A stretch of 64,000 nucleotides of DNA from Ophioderma brevispina. Lineage: Eukaryota > Echinodermata > Ophiuroidea > Amphilepidida > Ophiodermatidae. Position numbers and translations under genes: made by a program. Under the pieces are notes generated by a model. The model was not told where the DNA came from. It made no database searches and saw nothing but the letters and a program-made list of their open reading frames with translations. The first letter of the stretch is position 1, and every line of letters starts with the position of its first letter. The DNA is taken from positions 1-64,000 of the forward strand of contig JAMKCH010019833.1 of NCBI GenBank assembly GCA_023653785.1, in the 5' to 3' direction. Below are positions 24,783 through 37,030 of the stretch, in pieces.

Positions 24783-25595
24783 TAACACTTAGTGCCTAAG
24801 GTCTACGTTTTTTCACTCACGTTGTTGCCTAAGGGGGGGTGTTGGCCTTAAGGGGGGTTCCATGAACCCACACCCCTAAGGAAACCACTTTCCCAGTTGG
24901 AATTTCAACGAAATCTCATACCACCTTGAGGGGGATAAGACAAGGCCAACGGTTTTTGCAAATAAATGAGTTCTGTTCTGGTTTATCGTCTGGAATTAGG
25001 GGCAGATCATTGTTTTCGAAATGCGTCAAAATCGCTCCAAAAAGTAACATGATGTTTCCGAGGCACTGCTTACACAGCATAACATTGCAATCATTTTGAT
25101 TGTTATATCTGCTCTAGAGGACCAAGTACATATATTTAACACAACATTACAATTTTGTACATTCTTGTAATTTTTGTGGGGGGAAGTCGTATTTGCCATA
25201 GGTTTGTAAGGAATGGCGCGCAGGTCGCTCGTGATGGAAACGCTTCTTTTCAGCACATAAAAGGGTTAAGTATTTTTTCTTGATATGTAATTAATTTTGT
25301 TCATGCATATGAACATGATGAGCAGAAAAATATTTCTGGCAACTGGGTTGTATTTTTATTTTTAAAATCACACTCCGTTGGTGCCTAAGGGTGGGTTCCT
25401 AGGGACCCAAGCTAATTATATCATGAAGCGGGCGAGAAATTTTAGTAATTTGTTTTTAAGGAAAGAAGCGATCGATAAGTTACACAATTACAAAAATTAG
25501 AGCTCGAAAATATTTCACGAGTGAGAAGTCGCCCGAAAAACAAATCTTGGTAATATGGAACCCCCCCCCCCCCCCCCTTAGGCACTTAAGTGTTA
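24783..25595. mobile_element. 0.8-kb element bounded by GTGCCTAAGG inverted repeats
   Basis: Left end TAACACTTAGTGCCTAAGG (24783-24801) is inverted at the right end (25576-25595), which adds one base. The motif GCCTAAGGG.GGG recurs inside at about 24827 and 25382 in the same orientation and, as the related GGCCTTAAGGGGGGTTCC, at about 24843. The right end abuts a run of 17 C (25561-25577). A 76-codon minus-strand frame inside has no recognisable product. Boundaries beyond the repeats are not defined. Confidence 0.45.
25561..25577. repeat. homopolymer run of 17 C
   Basis: Continuous C run at the right end of the GTGCCTAAGG-bounded element. Length is prone to sequencing error and slippage. Confidence 0.9.
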
Positions 25596-26029
25596 AACCA
25601 TATTCATTATTTAGACAATAGAAACCGCTACCAGCTAGAAAGAACCATGTGGAACTTGCTAGCAATTGGCGGTCGAATACTTTAGGCTGACCTTTAAATA
25701 CGCATTGAGTGTTTGGTTCCTGGTACTCGCCTTATTACCCATTCAAGCTGTCAGTGCTTCACAGAAATGTGTAAATGTAATTTTAAAAGGTGAGATGCAA
25801 CAAATTTCAGGCTATCAGTAATTATAACACACAAAATTGATAGAGCGCAACTGGAAACTCTTAGCGCTTTAAATACTTAATCCTGGTTACAAATCCTACA
25901 AATTCCAGTCGAAGTCATAGTTTCATATATTGTGAGATCTAATATAGGTTGATGCAACTATATTTTCGTCTTCAACTCTGAGCTCTGACATTAAGGTGAA
26001 ACTCTCACATTAGATAAAATGGGTGGTCC

Positions 26030-26310
26030 ATCACGAGACAGTGCCCATCCAACGCTTGAATCTAAGCTGCATTGATTCAGAATTTGCTACACTCACACCT
26101 TCACATAGGTTATATAACATAGCATTCCTGCAACATTCTGGAGCCGGTTATATAGGTGAGAGCTACGTATTTTCTTTGAATGAGCAAACACAAATTTATG
26201 TGCATGTACTGTGATAGAATCAAAGTGTTGATTTTGTGAAAATTATTCGGGGTTTAGTTTGCTCGTGCTCATAGCTTGAATATTTGTTCGGTTACCATCG
26301 CATCTGAAGG
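26030..26310 (+). repeat. dispersed repeat F, copy 2
   Basis: Partner of the 22.66-kb copy, sharing GAATCTAAGCTGCATTG and, further on, TTGAATATTTGTTCGGTTAC. The 63-codon frame across it (26023-26214) is therefore likely repeat sequence rather than a gene. Confidence 0.45.
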
Positions 26311-27032
26311 TGAATCATACCTTTTTTTAAAAACAACAAGTTCGACATAATGCCTACATTGCGGCGATAATTAAGGAAAATATGTACTTGAAATTTAAAT
26401 TTCCTATTAAAAACGATTACGCGTTTTCATTATTGTTAGGGGAAGTAAAAGACGGCCCCTACGTGCAATCGTTTTAAAACCTTATGGCTGCCATTTACAA
26501 ACCAAAGTTCGTAGAGTAAGGACTGCAATTCAATAAATTGTTTTTCCAAAAAGTATCACATGAACTTGTAGAAGAATATCGTATTTCCAGTCTGAACGTA
26601 CCGGAAAATTACGTATATAAGATCGAGTTTTTAACCAGAAATTTTTTAAACCGCCTCCTCGACAATGTACATGTAAGTGGCAGTCAATGTTGAAATGCTA
26701 TTTTTATATGCCAAATATGACTGAACTGACTGAAGAACTTTCTTCAGTTAATACATTGATCAGATATAATGGCCCCGAGTCACCAAGAGTTCAATGTTCA
26801 ATTTGTTTTAATTTCATGATCAAATTCAGAATCCGCATGAAAAAATAAAATCAAACGAGCGCAAAAAACAAAAATCTGATTGATTTGAGAGGCATATCAT
26901 TTGGGAATCCTATCTGTACTTCTTCACTTCATATATTAGAAAACAAGCAAATGAGAAGACTAGATCCACAAGACGGGATATCTGAACATGCGCCTCTTGT
27001 CTTACAGGCAAATATTCCACATGTTAGAAAAA

Positions 27033-27300
27033 TAACGTTTTCTAACGGGTAGAAGCCCGGAATCCCAGCTGCCAGTATTCTACCGTTAAAATATGGTGCA
27101 TCGTAGAAAGTTAAAATTTACTGGATGTAAGAGATTCTTGAGCATTTAATGACTTGTAGCACAAAATAGTGTTTTCTTCATAAAAACATCGATAAAACAT
27201 CAAACTTCTCTCAATCATAACGGCAAATTCATATTTAGGGTGTTTATTTAACGGTAGACTACCGGTGCTAGGTGATTCGGGTATTGTACCGTTAAATAAC
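27033..27300. mobile_element. inverted-repeat element whose two ends are themselves hairpins
   Basis: The right end (27244-27299) is a hairpin with perfect 13-bp arms TTATTTAACGGTA / TACCGTTAAATAA. The left end (about 27035-27090) is a similar hairpin, TCTAACGGGTAGAA ... TTCTACCGTTAAAA. The left unit, inverted, aligns with the right unit (AACGGTAGA ... GATTC.GGG ... ACC.GTT), so together they form terminal inverted repeats of about 50 bp around a 150-bp AT-rich middle. Target duplication not determined. Confidence 0.5.
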
Positions 27301-28559
27301 AAAAGATTTTAACAGTGCAAAAAACAAAAAACAAAAAACCATTTAACAACTATAATGTATTAGGGTATTTTCTAGCAAGAATGTATAATATTAATATTAA
27401 CGATATTCACATAATTTAAATGACAAAATCAGGTCAGACGACTTTCATAAATATATTAAAACTCTTCTAGATGTTTACCATGAATTCCAGCCGTAGGATC
27501 GTGAAATTCAAGTATTGTATTGCACGACAGAATATCCCTGAAGATATTGTTCAATTCAGGACCTCTTATGTGAGTTGGGTCGATAGAACCAGGTAGTAAA
27601 CAGTGCAATTGAGACAATAACTGATTCAAACTGTAACACAATAATTGTTTGGAATTCACGTTGTTATTTGGACAATAGCGATTAAATAGGTAGGCCTATT
27701 TCGCGTCTTATTTGCGGTCGCTCTTATTTGGATTAGTCTGGTTTTTACAAGCAAATGCTCGCTTTTTAGAAATTTTCCTTGCAAATTTGCGGGATTTTAA
27801 TGTCGATGTGCCGCAAGTTTGCCCAAGTCTGTTTTCGGACTTTCGTGTCGACATTAAACTCCCAACAATATTATTTATTCAACGAATAATGAAGTTCGTA
27901 AGCTCCATGTTGCTGAGAACGAAAACTTCAAAACATAGATTTCTTTGTGTCAATGCGCCAAGGTTAACGATTTTGGTCATTTTGAGATATGGACGTTTTG
28001 AAGTTCGCCATAACTAATATCAAACAAAAAAAGAGGTTTACGGAGGTGGGGACCTTTAGAAAAAGGGCATTCGAAACCTAAACAAATTTTCATTTAAAAG
28101 TTTGAAAATAAATTTCAAAAACATATTTACTCACAAACACCCCAAATGCAAGTTAGACCCTTGTAATTCTCAGCTCAGCATTTATTTCAAAAATGAAGCA
28201 CTTAATTGACCATTTTTACATGGGTGTGCTTACCTGTTTCGACCTCTAATGCTGCGCAGGGTCTTATGTATTTTGCCAAGGATAACCGAATCAAAACAGT
28301 GTGCTCTTAAGAGTACTAAGATGATCCATGTCATTATGAAGATATAAGAACGAGTGCAGAAGCTGTCTTTACAAGCCATTGTAATTACCAATTTGCTGAA
28401 AATGTCCCCTAAATCTGTTAGCGCGTCTTCGGTATATCCAAAAAAAAAGGAGCAAGCCCTTCGGCTGAAATCACACCTGTTTTGAGCGCATACCCAGAAA
28501 GCGGGACGCTTGAAGCTGCATTAGGGAGGGTACATTATTTACGCCAGGGGGAAGGGAGG
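27301..28559. other. no gene recognised
   Basis: A 101-codon plus-strand frame (27712-28017) lacks any known motif or splice support. Otherwise AT-rich. Confidence 0.45.
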
Positions 28560-28760
28560 ATTTGAAGGGGGGAACCGAAAAATTTTTTTTAAGAGAGAGG
28601 GGGGACCGTGAAATTTTCATCAACGCGAGAGGGGAAACATGAAATTTAAATGAAAAATCAGCATGATCAAGGGTGGGAACTGAAAAATACTTTTTGAACG
28701 AAGCGAGGGGGGAACGCGAAAATTTTTGCCGAAAAAAAATGAAAATCCCTCCATTCCCCC
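28560..28760 (-). repeat. about five diverged tandem units, roughly 30-45 bp each
   Basis: The plus-strand pattern GAGGGGGGAACCGAAAAATT recurs with variation starting near 28563, 28595, 28627, 28668 and 28703. On the minus strand part of it stays open and reads as repeats of F-x-VPP followed by about nine residues (for example NFRVPPSLRSKSIFQFPPL). I do not recognise a protein, and the array may be non-coding minisatellite. Confidence 0.6.
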
Positions 28761-28770
28761 CCTGGAAAAA

Positions 28771-30621
28771 TATGAAGCTTTCTTAAGATGGTTTTTATAG
28801 ATCCAAACAAAAATGGTATAATATGAATGCTCGATGATGATCATGTAAACTACTAATCAGTTAATATTAAACCTACAAAAAATTCAACACCCGAACTGTA
28901 AGAGATGTAGTTGGGAGTTTTCATGAATTTGTGAAGACTATCGCGGCCTTTGTTTCAGCGCATGTCTGCGTTGTAATGTGGGCGTCTTGCGCACATTTTA
29001 TTACGCGTGTCTGCGGATACCATCAAGAGTTCGTGAAGACGTGTAGAGCCTAAATTGAATTTCAAGACGAATATTGGGAAAAATGAAATTAAAGTCAAAT
29101 ACTTTATATTTTAAAATAAATGATACACGGTGGTCCAAAAATTATAAGGTTAAGGATGATAAGGTTGTTGTCTATAATCTCATCTTTGGATTTGGTTAAT
29201 TTGGATTTTTGGTCAAAAGTTATGGACAGGCTTTGTGAAGCCCTTCTGAATCGGTTTGGTACGATTAAATGACCTTAACACAACGGCCAGTTATGATATA
29301 AATGGATCGATTAAGCCAATTAATCGTCGAGCTATGAGTTGCAAAATATTGGGCGAGACATAGTCGAGCCCACGTATTGTAAAAATTATAGCGAGACCAA
29401 TTAATTGGGCGTAAATCATCCTTTTTGATCATGATCATGTTTGGATCCGATATTTCACACACTTGGACTCATCAAAACATTGTAATGACATATAGGTCAT
29501 CATGAAAGACAATTAAACAAAAACTTTGTTTGAAACAACTGATAATAAGTGGGACTCTTACAGACACTATCAGTGATTTGCTCAATCAGCAAATCGAAAA
29601 AATCATCAAAAAATCAGATGTTCGCATGTACGTAACAAGTACAGTATCCTAAAACCCCTGCAAATGATAAGACCAGAAGCAACCCTAATAAGGACAGAAT
29701 CGGAGATTTTAGTCATACTGTCCGAAAGGACCCTACTACAACACGTAAATGAAGGGAGATTCATATCTTGGAAACTTCCGTTTTCGTCCTTGCTTTCAAT
29801 TCTACAGCTGGAAAAGTTAACTTATGAGAATTCTACCAGACTTATCCTTCACTTTGAGTATTCCTGCAAATTTCAAATAGTTTTCAAATACTGATAGGTC
29901 TTTAAGTAATAACTTGACTATTCGTTGTTTAATAGCATGGAGGTGTTTTTATAATCAAATCAATAAACAAAACGGGCATTGAATTGAAATGATATTGACC
30001 TTGTTCAGTAAAAGATTTAAGTCGATCAGAAGTCCAGTTCAAAACCTAGAATATATCGATTACAATTAATTCTGTCCATTTTTAAAGTTCTCTGTCACTT
30101 TACATATTTTCAAAAACTTATAGTTCAAACGAATTACACTGATTTCTTCATACGGTAATGAAAAATATACGTATTGTAACCCAATATCGCCACACAGCTG
30201 TCCTCCTTTGTGAGAATCTTATCTGTACTGAATTCAAACTTTTCATTTGATATTGGTATATTACGTGGTGACAATAAAGAATGTGAAACACACCAATAAG
30301 TTGAAGTAAAACACGGGGATCCGAAGCGGCTAATTGTGCAGGGCAACATCTTTGGTATGTTTGAAAACTCGTTTCGTAGTGTGCAAATAGAAAGATGCGG
30401 CGTTATATCGATCGTATCTTTCAGATGTGGTTTGCATTTGCAGCCATAGTTTGTCCCATAACATACGAAAATTAACGCAAAACTCTGGAGGGGCTACTAA
30501 CGACATATCCACCGTTGATTTATTCTATTACGTAGATATTGCATGCTAATTTTACTCGGAGCGTTTTAATAGCAAACAGCGTAAGGTTTTAGAAAGTAGC
30601 CGGAATTGGTATTTCTCTGAG
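28771..30621. other. AT-rich DNA, no gene recognised
   Basis: Frames are below 80 codons. No inverted or tandem structure with clear ends was seen. Confidence 0.5.
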
Positions 30622-30945
30622 TTATAAAACCGAACCACGACGCGGATGCGCAAATCCAATATTTCTTTCATGTTGTGTTAAATATCAAGAGAAGTATTGT
30701 TACAACTATCGAATTCATTTAGTTCTCAGGTGCGTTCAGAGTTTTTAGAGGAAATGTCGTCGACCTTCTTGACTTGAGAATCAAGGATACTTGTTACTGC
30801 GTAGTGGACGTCTATATCCAATTACCCATAGTCATGACATTCCGGTCTACGGCGACAGTACGCATAAAGCGATCCCTAGTGATTTTTCACAGGCAAGGCT
30901 AATGATGTAATTCTATTAATTAACTACTGGCTTAATACACAGGTG
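30622..30945 (+). repeat. dispersed repeat E, copy 2
   Basis: Colinear with 7628-7935 (CCACGACGCG, then GGTGCGTTCAGAGTTTTTAG, then ATGTCGTCGACCTTCT). Old interspersed repeat, class unknown. Confidence 0.5.
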
Positions 30946-32999
30946 AGAACAAACAAGTAAAGATTGTTGTGTGTGTGCATGTTATTTGCTCAAAACGACA
31001 CGTCGTTGGTTTCGCAACCACTGGTCTGGCCCCCCTATGCAGTTCGAATTGTGATGTAACTGTGCGTTTGGTTTCCAGTCCATTACAGTTTGCAGGTTTT
31101 TTCGGGTACTCCGGTTTACAGCCTGCTTCTAAAACTGTGTTTTCCCCTAACGTAATGATATAGTGATAATGATTGTAAAAAAGTGAATTTGAAATCAAGT
31201 ATTTCGTGACAATCAAATGGAACACAATTAGGTTGGTGTGTCGTTTGAATACTAATACCTCCTCATCTTCCTCATATGAAATTACGATGATATGGCACTT
31301 TCGCGATGCATTTACACAATTGTCGACACACTTTTATTTAAATAATCACATTTCTCTAAGCGAAGCTAGCTGAAGCTAAATATCTAGTCTCGCCATGGTA
31401 TTGAATTTGTATTTCATTGAAAACACCATGCCTGAAGTGTTTATAGAAAAAACCTTATTGCACTTGTGTAAATACCTATATGTTTGTTTTTCTCAAAATT
31501 GATTAAAAAGGGAACAAACCTTTTTCTGTTGAGTAAAATCAGAGTCAACGTCTGAGTAAACCTTAAGCATCATTGGGTAAAATTACTCCGCTTTATGTTA
31601 AGGTATACTCAACTTGACTCAAGTTTACTCAATAGAAAGAGTTGTTGGCCTTTTCATAAAACATTTGCAGTGTGTATAATGCAACGTCCTTCAAATCTTT
31701 TACATAAAAGATAATCCTTCAAAGGCAACAAAAGATCCGTTACAATTGCAAATATAGACTGCACAATGTCCCTGTAATTTATAGACAAACCCTAAATCCA
31801 AACAAAGGGACTCTGAAGGCACTGAAATCAACCACTTACATCAGAGTGCTGAAGACAGAGATTGGGATTTACGAAAATATCTGTCCCTGGGGGTTGTTAT
31901 TGTTTTATGAAAAGAATTTGATGGACATTTCTAAAACGCCATTCGAAAAGCACACCTGTATACTTGACTTTAACACCTTTATTGGATCTTCCCGTTGACC
32001 GGACATCATTTTTGAAACCGAGCAATAGTCAGGAAATTCGGGGGAAGAAACAAGATTGTCTTAAGTTCAATAGGTGGTCCATGATCGCAGCTAATTCAGT
32101 ATTTACTTTCGGAGAAGTTCATATTACGTTTTGCAATGTATTGTCAAATGCGGGGACCACGGTTTTCAAGCCGATATGCACTTGCCAAGAGATTTAAAAT
32201 TAAATTGTGACAGGGCCTTCCTGGTTTCAGTACCTTAAAGTGATATTGCATCAGGGACGCGCATTGTACTATTTTGTACAGGTTAATGTTTAACACCGTA
32301 CGTTTGCTTAGCATTCCGAACCCTAAACTATAATACCATATGACTTTTTCATCAATAAAGGGTTCAAAAGAGATTTTGGCGATATTGAGAAGGTGAATAC
32401 AATGGTTGACAACGAACAATTTATTTCTGGCAGAGGTTTAAGCAGTAGTAGTCCTTTAATTGGCTTTATTGTTATGAAAAAAAAATCCTCAGAGACCAAA
32501 AGCGGTAACATGTATGACCTAAAGGCGACCTTATACCTACATTTCTTCGAGAACACAGCACCTCCGTAAACAATTTATACCTAATACTAGTATTTAGCTG
32601 GTTCCTTGTTTCTTCCGTTAAAAAATAAATAAGAAGGAATAGCATAGGTTACGTAATTCTACCCGTGTTTCAGTTTCTGCAGTTATGGCCCAATCGAGTA
32701 TTTTGGTAATCGTTAGGATAAATCTTGTAAAGTCACGTTGGGAATGTGGCAGTGTTGCATGAATGAAAATATTGGGGAGCTGAGGCTTTGATTTATACAT
32801 TTAAAAGGTTTTTGTTAACCGCACGTATAATTCTAATATAATGTTATGTTCATTGAGTTTTAGAAAAATGGCGCGACCAAGAAAAGTCTCCTCGTTTTTG
32901 TCTTTGAAAAATTCTAATATAATTTCAAACGTTCGTTGTAAGAAATAGACTACTTTGAATTTAAATTCAAAGTAATTTTTAAAGAGATGGGATGATTTT
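30946..32999. other. no gene recognised
   Basis: Overlapping frames at 30932-31225 (-, 97 codons) and 30969-31163 (+) cover a GC-richer patch containing TTCGGGTACTCCGGTTTA, which looks like old repeat sequence, not a gene. The rest has no recognised feature. Confidence 0.4.
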
Positions 33000-33190
33000 T
33001 AGGGAAATTGATATGGAAACTTCTTGCACTTAAGTGTACATTTCTGCGTCGACTTGAAAAAAGGCTGGATCGATTTAACTCAAAATTTGTAATCAGATGA
33101 TTTTGCTTAATTTGTTCCATGAGGGGAGAATTCATTTCATATGAAAAACCGGACTTGCTTTGATCGGGTCATCCACCTTTTTAACCAGGG
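33000..33190 (-). repeat. dispersed repeat C, copy 1
   Basis: Aligns with 43499-43660. Shared in order are TGTACA, GG(C/T)TGGA(T)CGATTTAACT, ATCATATGAAA/TTCATATGAAA and CCACCTTT. On the minus strand both copies read HLI followed by LNRS and a basic stretch (ITNFELNRSSLFSSRRR versus IKYFKLNRSNLLESRSK), which may be a shared relic frame or simply nucleotide similarity. Confidence 0.5.
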
Positions 33191-36100
33191 GAAGTCAAAA
33201 TTGCCATGGACTGCGACCGATGATGACAAAAAAGACACTTAAGGTACGAAAAAGGCAAACAAACCAAGCGTTGTGTATTTGAAAAGGTAGTCACAAACCT
33301 CGAAGTATTTGGCAACTACTGTGGAGATAATTAATAAAAAATCGTGTCCGGTACCCCTTGACTGAGTGTAAGCTTGCTAAACCTACAGCCTAAGGGATTA
33401 AGTGGTAATATGCATTTTAAAAATTACATTATTCTCGAGGGGGTCTGAGAAGTCATATAGATGGTCATTACTCAGAAAGAAAAAAAATAATAAAACTTAC
33501 GGGTACCCTAATTTCAAGCATTTGAAACGAAACAGGGAACGTTTGTCAACAAACTAACACGGTGCCCATCATGTATTTTTTTCTGAATCATAAGGACGTT
33601 TCATATTTCTCCCCTTTCTGATTAAAATATTAATGCAAATTACGAGGAATACTCTGGTTATTTTCAGTCTAATTCTTGTAATTGAAAATTATTTATATGC
33701 TTCACAAGCAAACAAGTGAAAAAAAAGTTTTTAGAATAAGATCATGGAATTATTGCTATTGCGGTTCGTAAATGTGGTAGGAAAATTTAAGCCACTTAAA
33801 GCATAAACAAATCGTTTTAAAGAGTTTGTATAAAAGTATATCAAGAAAGTTTGTCCAAACCCTTTTGAGAACGAACATTTTACATTTTCTTGCATTTAAG
33901 AATACTAACGGTTTGCTCGGTTAGCGTGACTCTTTCAGTAGATCGAAAAATTCATTTCATCGAAAATTTATCTTGTGCCATCAGCCTGAAATGTCAAAAT
34001 GATTTCTTTAATTGGACTGAACAGAGTGATTACCGGGGCTTACGATCCGCTATAACTGCCTTAAACATGCTGAAATTCAATTTACTTGAGATTTACCGGT
34101 CTTGATACCACTAAGAAAATGCTATTAAGAAAGATCGTTATGTCACAGATAGACACACTGGATGCGTCTTTAGAGAACACGGTTTAATATGAATATGTAA
34201 AATGTGTTCCAAAGCTAAAATCTGATATTATTTGAGCTTATTTAAAATGTATTTTGTTATTACTTTATTTTCTCGTTTATGTGATAAATTATTAAATAAA
34301 AAGATATATATTTGAGTCTAAACCCACAATAAATAAGGTTTTAAAGAGTAAGATTAGTTAAATATTTTATTTAGGGCCATTGAATTGTATATAAGTTTCA
34401 GTTACGCTTACAGAATATTTTCCCACAATCGTGTATTATTTTACAATCGTGTACATTTTCTTTGTAAAGTTCCTGAGTAAGAAGGCGCCATCTTTTTTCT
34501 ATTTCTAGTTGATCGCTGGCCGGGTCTTATTAATTTCTAATGGCATATTGAAAGGCTTCTTGTGGAAGTATGTGGCGGTAGCGTTTTTTGGAGAATGCTA
34601 TACTGTGTTTGACATTGGGTATACATCAGAACAAAAGCACGTTGAAGTAACGAGTCCAATACCTGATCAACTGCTTAAATATTGGTAATAGAATAATGAC
34701 ACCTCATGAATATTCATGAAATCTAAATGCTTTGTAATGGTCCATTGTCCATCGCTATAGCCTATTATTCCCAGGGACCCCCAAATTTTAATAAACGCGA
34801 AAGTAGTCAAAATTTTGGTACAAGAAGAATGTAACTATTTTTCTATTACCCTGTACATTTTAGGGGCTAAAGGATTATGGTTTGGATGTTATGAGGCGAC
34901 AATAGGCCGCATTTTGGTCGACTAGTAATACTTTTAGCACAGGTACTCATATTAGGATTACAAAATCACGATCACCGGTTTTTAGCTTTCACTTCAAAAC
35001 GGGTTATCAAATATCGCGCGAAACTTTACGGATGGTGTTTTGTGGTGAAGGCCATTCAAACCAGATTAACAATTTACAGACTTAACTCGGACATCCCCCT
35101 TTAAAAGGACCCTTGTTTAATTTGGCTGAAGATGCGAAAATCAACATTCTTGGCACCTATGGTAATGAACACGTGTTTATTTTAAATTGAACAACAGGTG
35201 GTCTATTGGGCCGATCTATAATCCTAAAGGAATTACAGTCTTGTCTAAAGTAGAACAAGATATTTCATTAACGCGTTCTTAAGCAATCGCACTTTCAATA
35301 GTCTTGCCTTAGTGTTGTCAATCTCCTCAGATTGTAACGTGTTTTCGGAAACCAGGCGGAGGTGTAGCCCTGTTTGGGAATTTTTAAATTATTTACCCGT
35401 AGAAACGTGCCTTGGGTACCAAATTCATTATCAAACAGTTCCAGGCAAAATGTGTTATTGGCGTTCGAAAAGGCTATTCAATCCTTCTATTTGACCTTTC
35501 CAAATCACTGGGATTTCACATAACATCAAGAAGCTACCCTCAACAATAAACACAATAACACAAAAATAAGAAATGTTTTGTTTCTATTCTTGCATTCGAA
35601 AATTTATTAGCAAAACTTGAACGTATTGAAGTTTTAAGGTTTGGCAACAAATATTTTGTCGTGCTTATCTTAAAACAACAATCACATTTGGCACTTATGG
35701 GGTAACCCACGTTTTGTCTAACAACAGTTTCGTTGCCAACTCAAAATTGGACAATTTTAATATTTATTTCCACGTATTTTGAGGGTTAAAACATGCTAGT
35801 AAAACAGATTTTTAACATGATTTTCATCAAACTTTTATGTGAAATGTTTGGCTCGACACAGTCTGCAATTATCTGACACCGACCCCGTGGGGAGCAATAT
35901 CAGCTTTATTTGGTACGTTCCCTAACGTTTCTACAAACCTACTTCAGCTCCTGCTACAATAATAGACGAGTAGGTGTATTTCTTTATCACCTATCATCCC
36001 AACATTTTATGTGCTTGCTTTGTTGTCTCCGCTGGTTTTTTCAATTCGCTTTCGGCAGATTTTATATATATGTTTTTCCAATTTATAAATTCACAGTTTC

Positions 36101-36440
36101 GTGTAAGATATACTTTTTGATACGTTTGTTTTGGTGTTATATCTGTTTAACCTACATTTTTTGGGTCATAATATCTATTAAGCATACCACTTTGGGTGTC
36201 CATATCTATTAAAGATATATTTCGTGATACCCTCAAAAAGGTTATTTTCAAAATATCCGTTGATCCTAATGTTCGTATTGATGTTATGAGCGATTAGGTG
36301 CATCGCGCTGGCCCATAAGACCACGCGTTGTATTTGTTTAACATCTTTTTGTGTAGAAAAAAAAAAAAAAAATAAAGGAATAAACCAATGGTGGAATTTT
36401 AATAACGGTCAGTTTTTAAGAATAGATCAAAAACAGAAAA
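33191..36440. other. AT-rich DNA, no gene recognised
   Basis: The longest frame (35910-36212, 100 codons) is rich in Phe, Tyr and Cys as expected from translated AT-rich DNA, with no motif. A poly-A run sits near 36358-36372. Confidence 0.5.
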
Positions 36441-36460
36441 AATAGGTTTCTCATTTTTAT

Positions 36461-36596
36461 ATGGTGGTGGTGATGGTAGGGGTGTGGTGGTGGTTTTTTA
36501 AGTGGTGGTTGTTGCGACGGGTCGGATGGGCGGGGGTGGTGGTGGTGGTGTGGTGGGGGTGGCAGCCGGCGGCGGCGTGGTGGTGTTGCGGCGGGG
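36461..36596 (+). repeat. G-rich GGTGGT/GGGGTGG tract
   Basis: About 135 bases dominated by GGTGG, GGGGTGG and GGCGGCGG on the plus strand, with many closely spaced runs of three or more G. This makes quadruplex formation plausible. A 101-codon frame across it is an artefact (Val/Trp/Gly runs). Confidence 0.75.
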
Positions 36597-36889
36597 ATTA
36601 CAAAGTCAGGTATAAATTCACAGATAAAAGAGACACCATAAGATGTCGTGGTTTAATCTTGCGGCAGAGGTGTACTGAGAAGCGACTTATTTTATGGTTG
36701 AAAACACGAGCTTTTTCATTATCCATCTTTAAGGTTGTAAGTGGGGTTGTGTCCACCATGAAGTGAATCTCTTACGAAAACTGGGAGAGATGATATCAAA
36801 CGTAGGTTTTGGGACTGGTCAGGTTCTGGAGGGTGTTGGTGTTGTTCGTGGGGACTGTAAATGTTATTTGTTTTATATTGATGACGTAA

Positions 36890-37030
36890 GGGTCTGGGAG
36901 ATAATGGTCCGGATATTGAGGAACAACGTGCGGATCGTGCCCGTCACGTAGGGGTGGAGGCGTGTGTGAAGTCGCGGGTTCTAATCCTGTAGACCAGTTA
37001 GGAAGGATCTCGAGGGTAGAGGTGGAAGCG
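36890..37030 (+). mobile_element. possible tRNA-derived SINE remnant
   Basis: A good RNA polymerase III B-box match, GGTTCTAATCC, lies at 36977-36987 within GCGGGTTCTAATCCTGTA. The minus-strand translation across it reads GLEPATS, a string that commonly arises from tRNA-like B-box regions. No convincing A box was found, so the head is degraded or the match is fortuitous. Confidence 0.3.

Noticed and set aside
30932..31225. 97-codon minus frame with KPEYPKKPANCNGLETKR
   Set aside because: Looks like translated interspersed repeat (GGGTACTCCGG motif) and the plus strand is also open; not a supportable gene.
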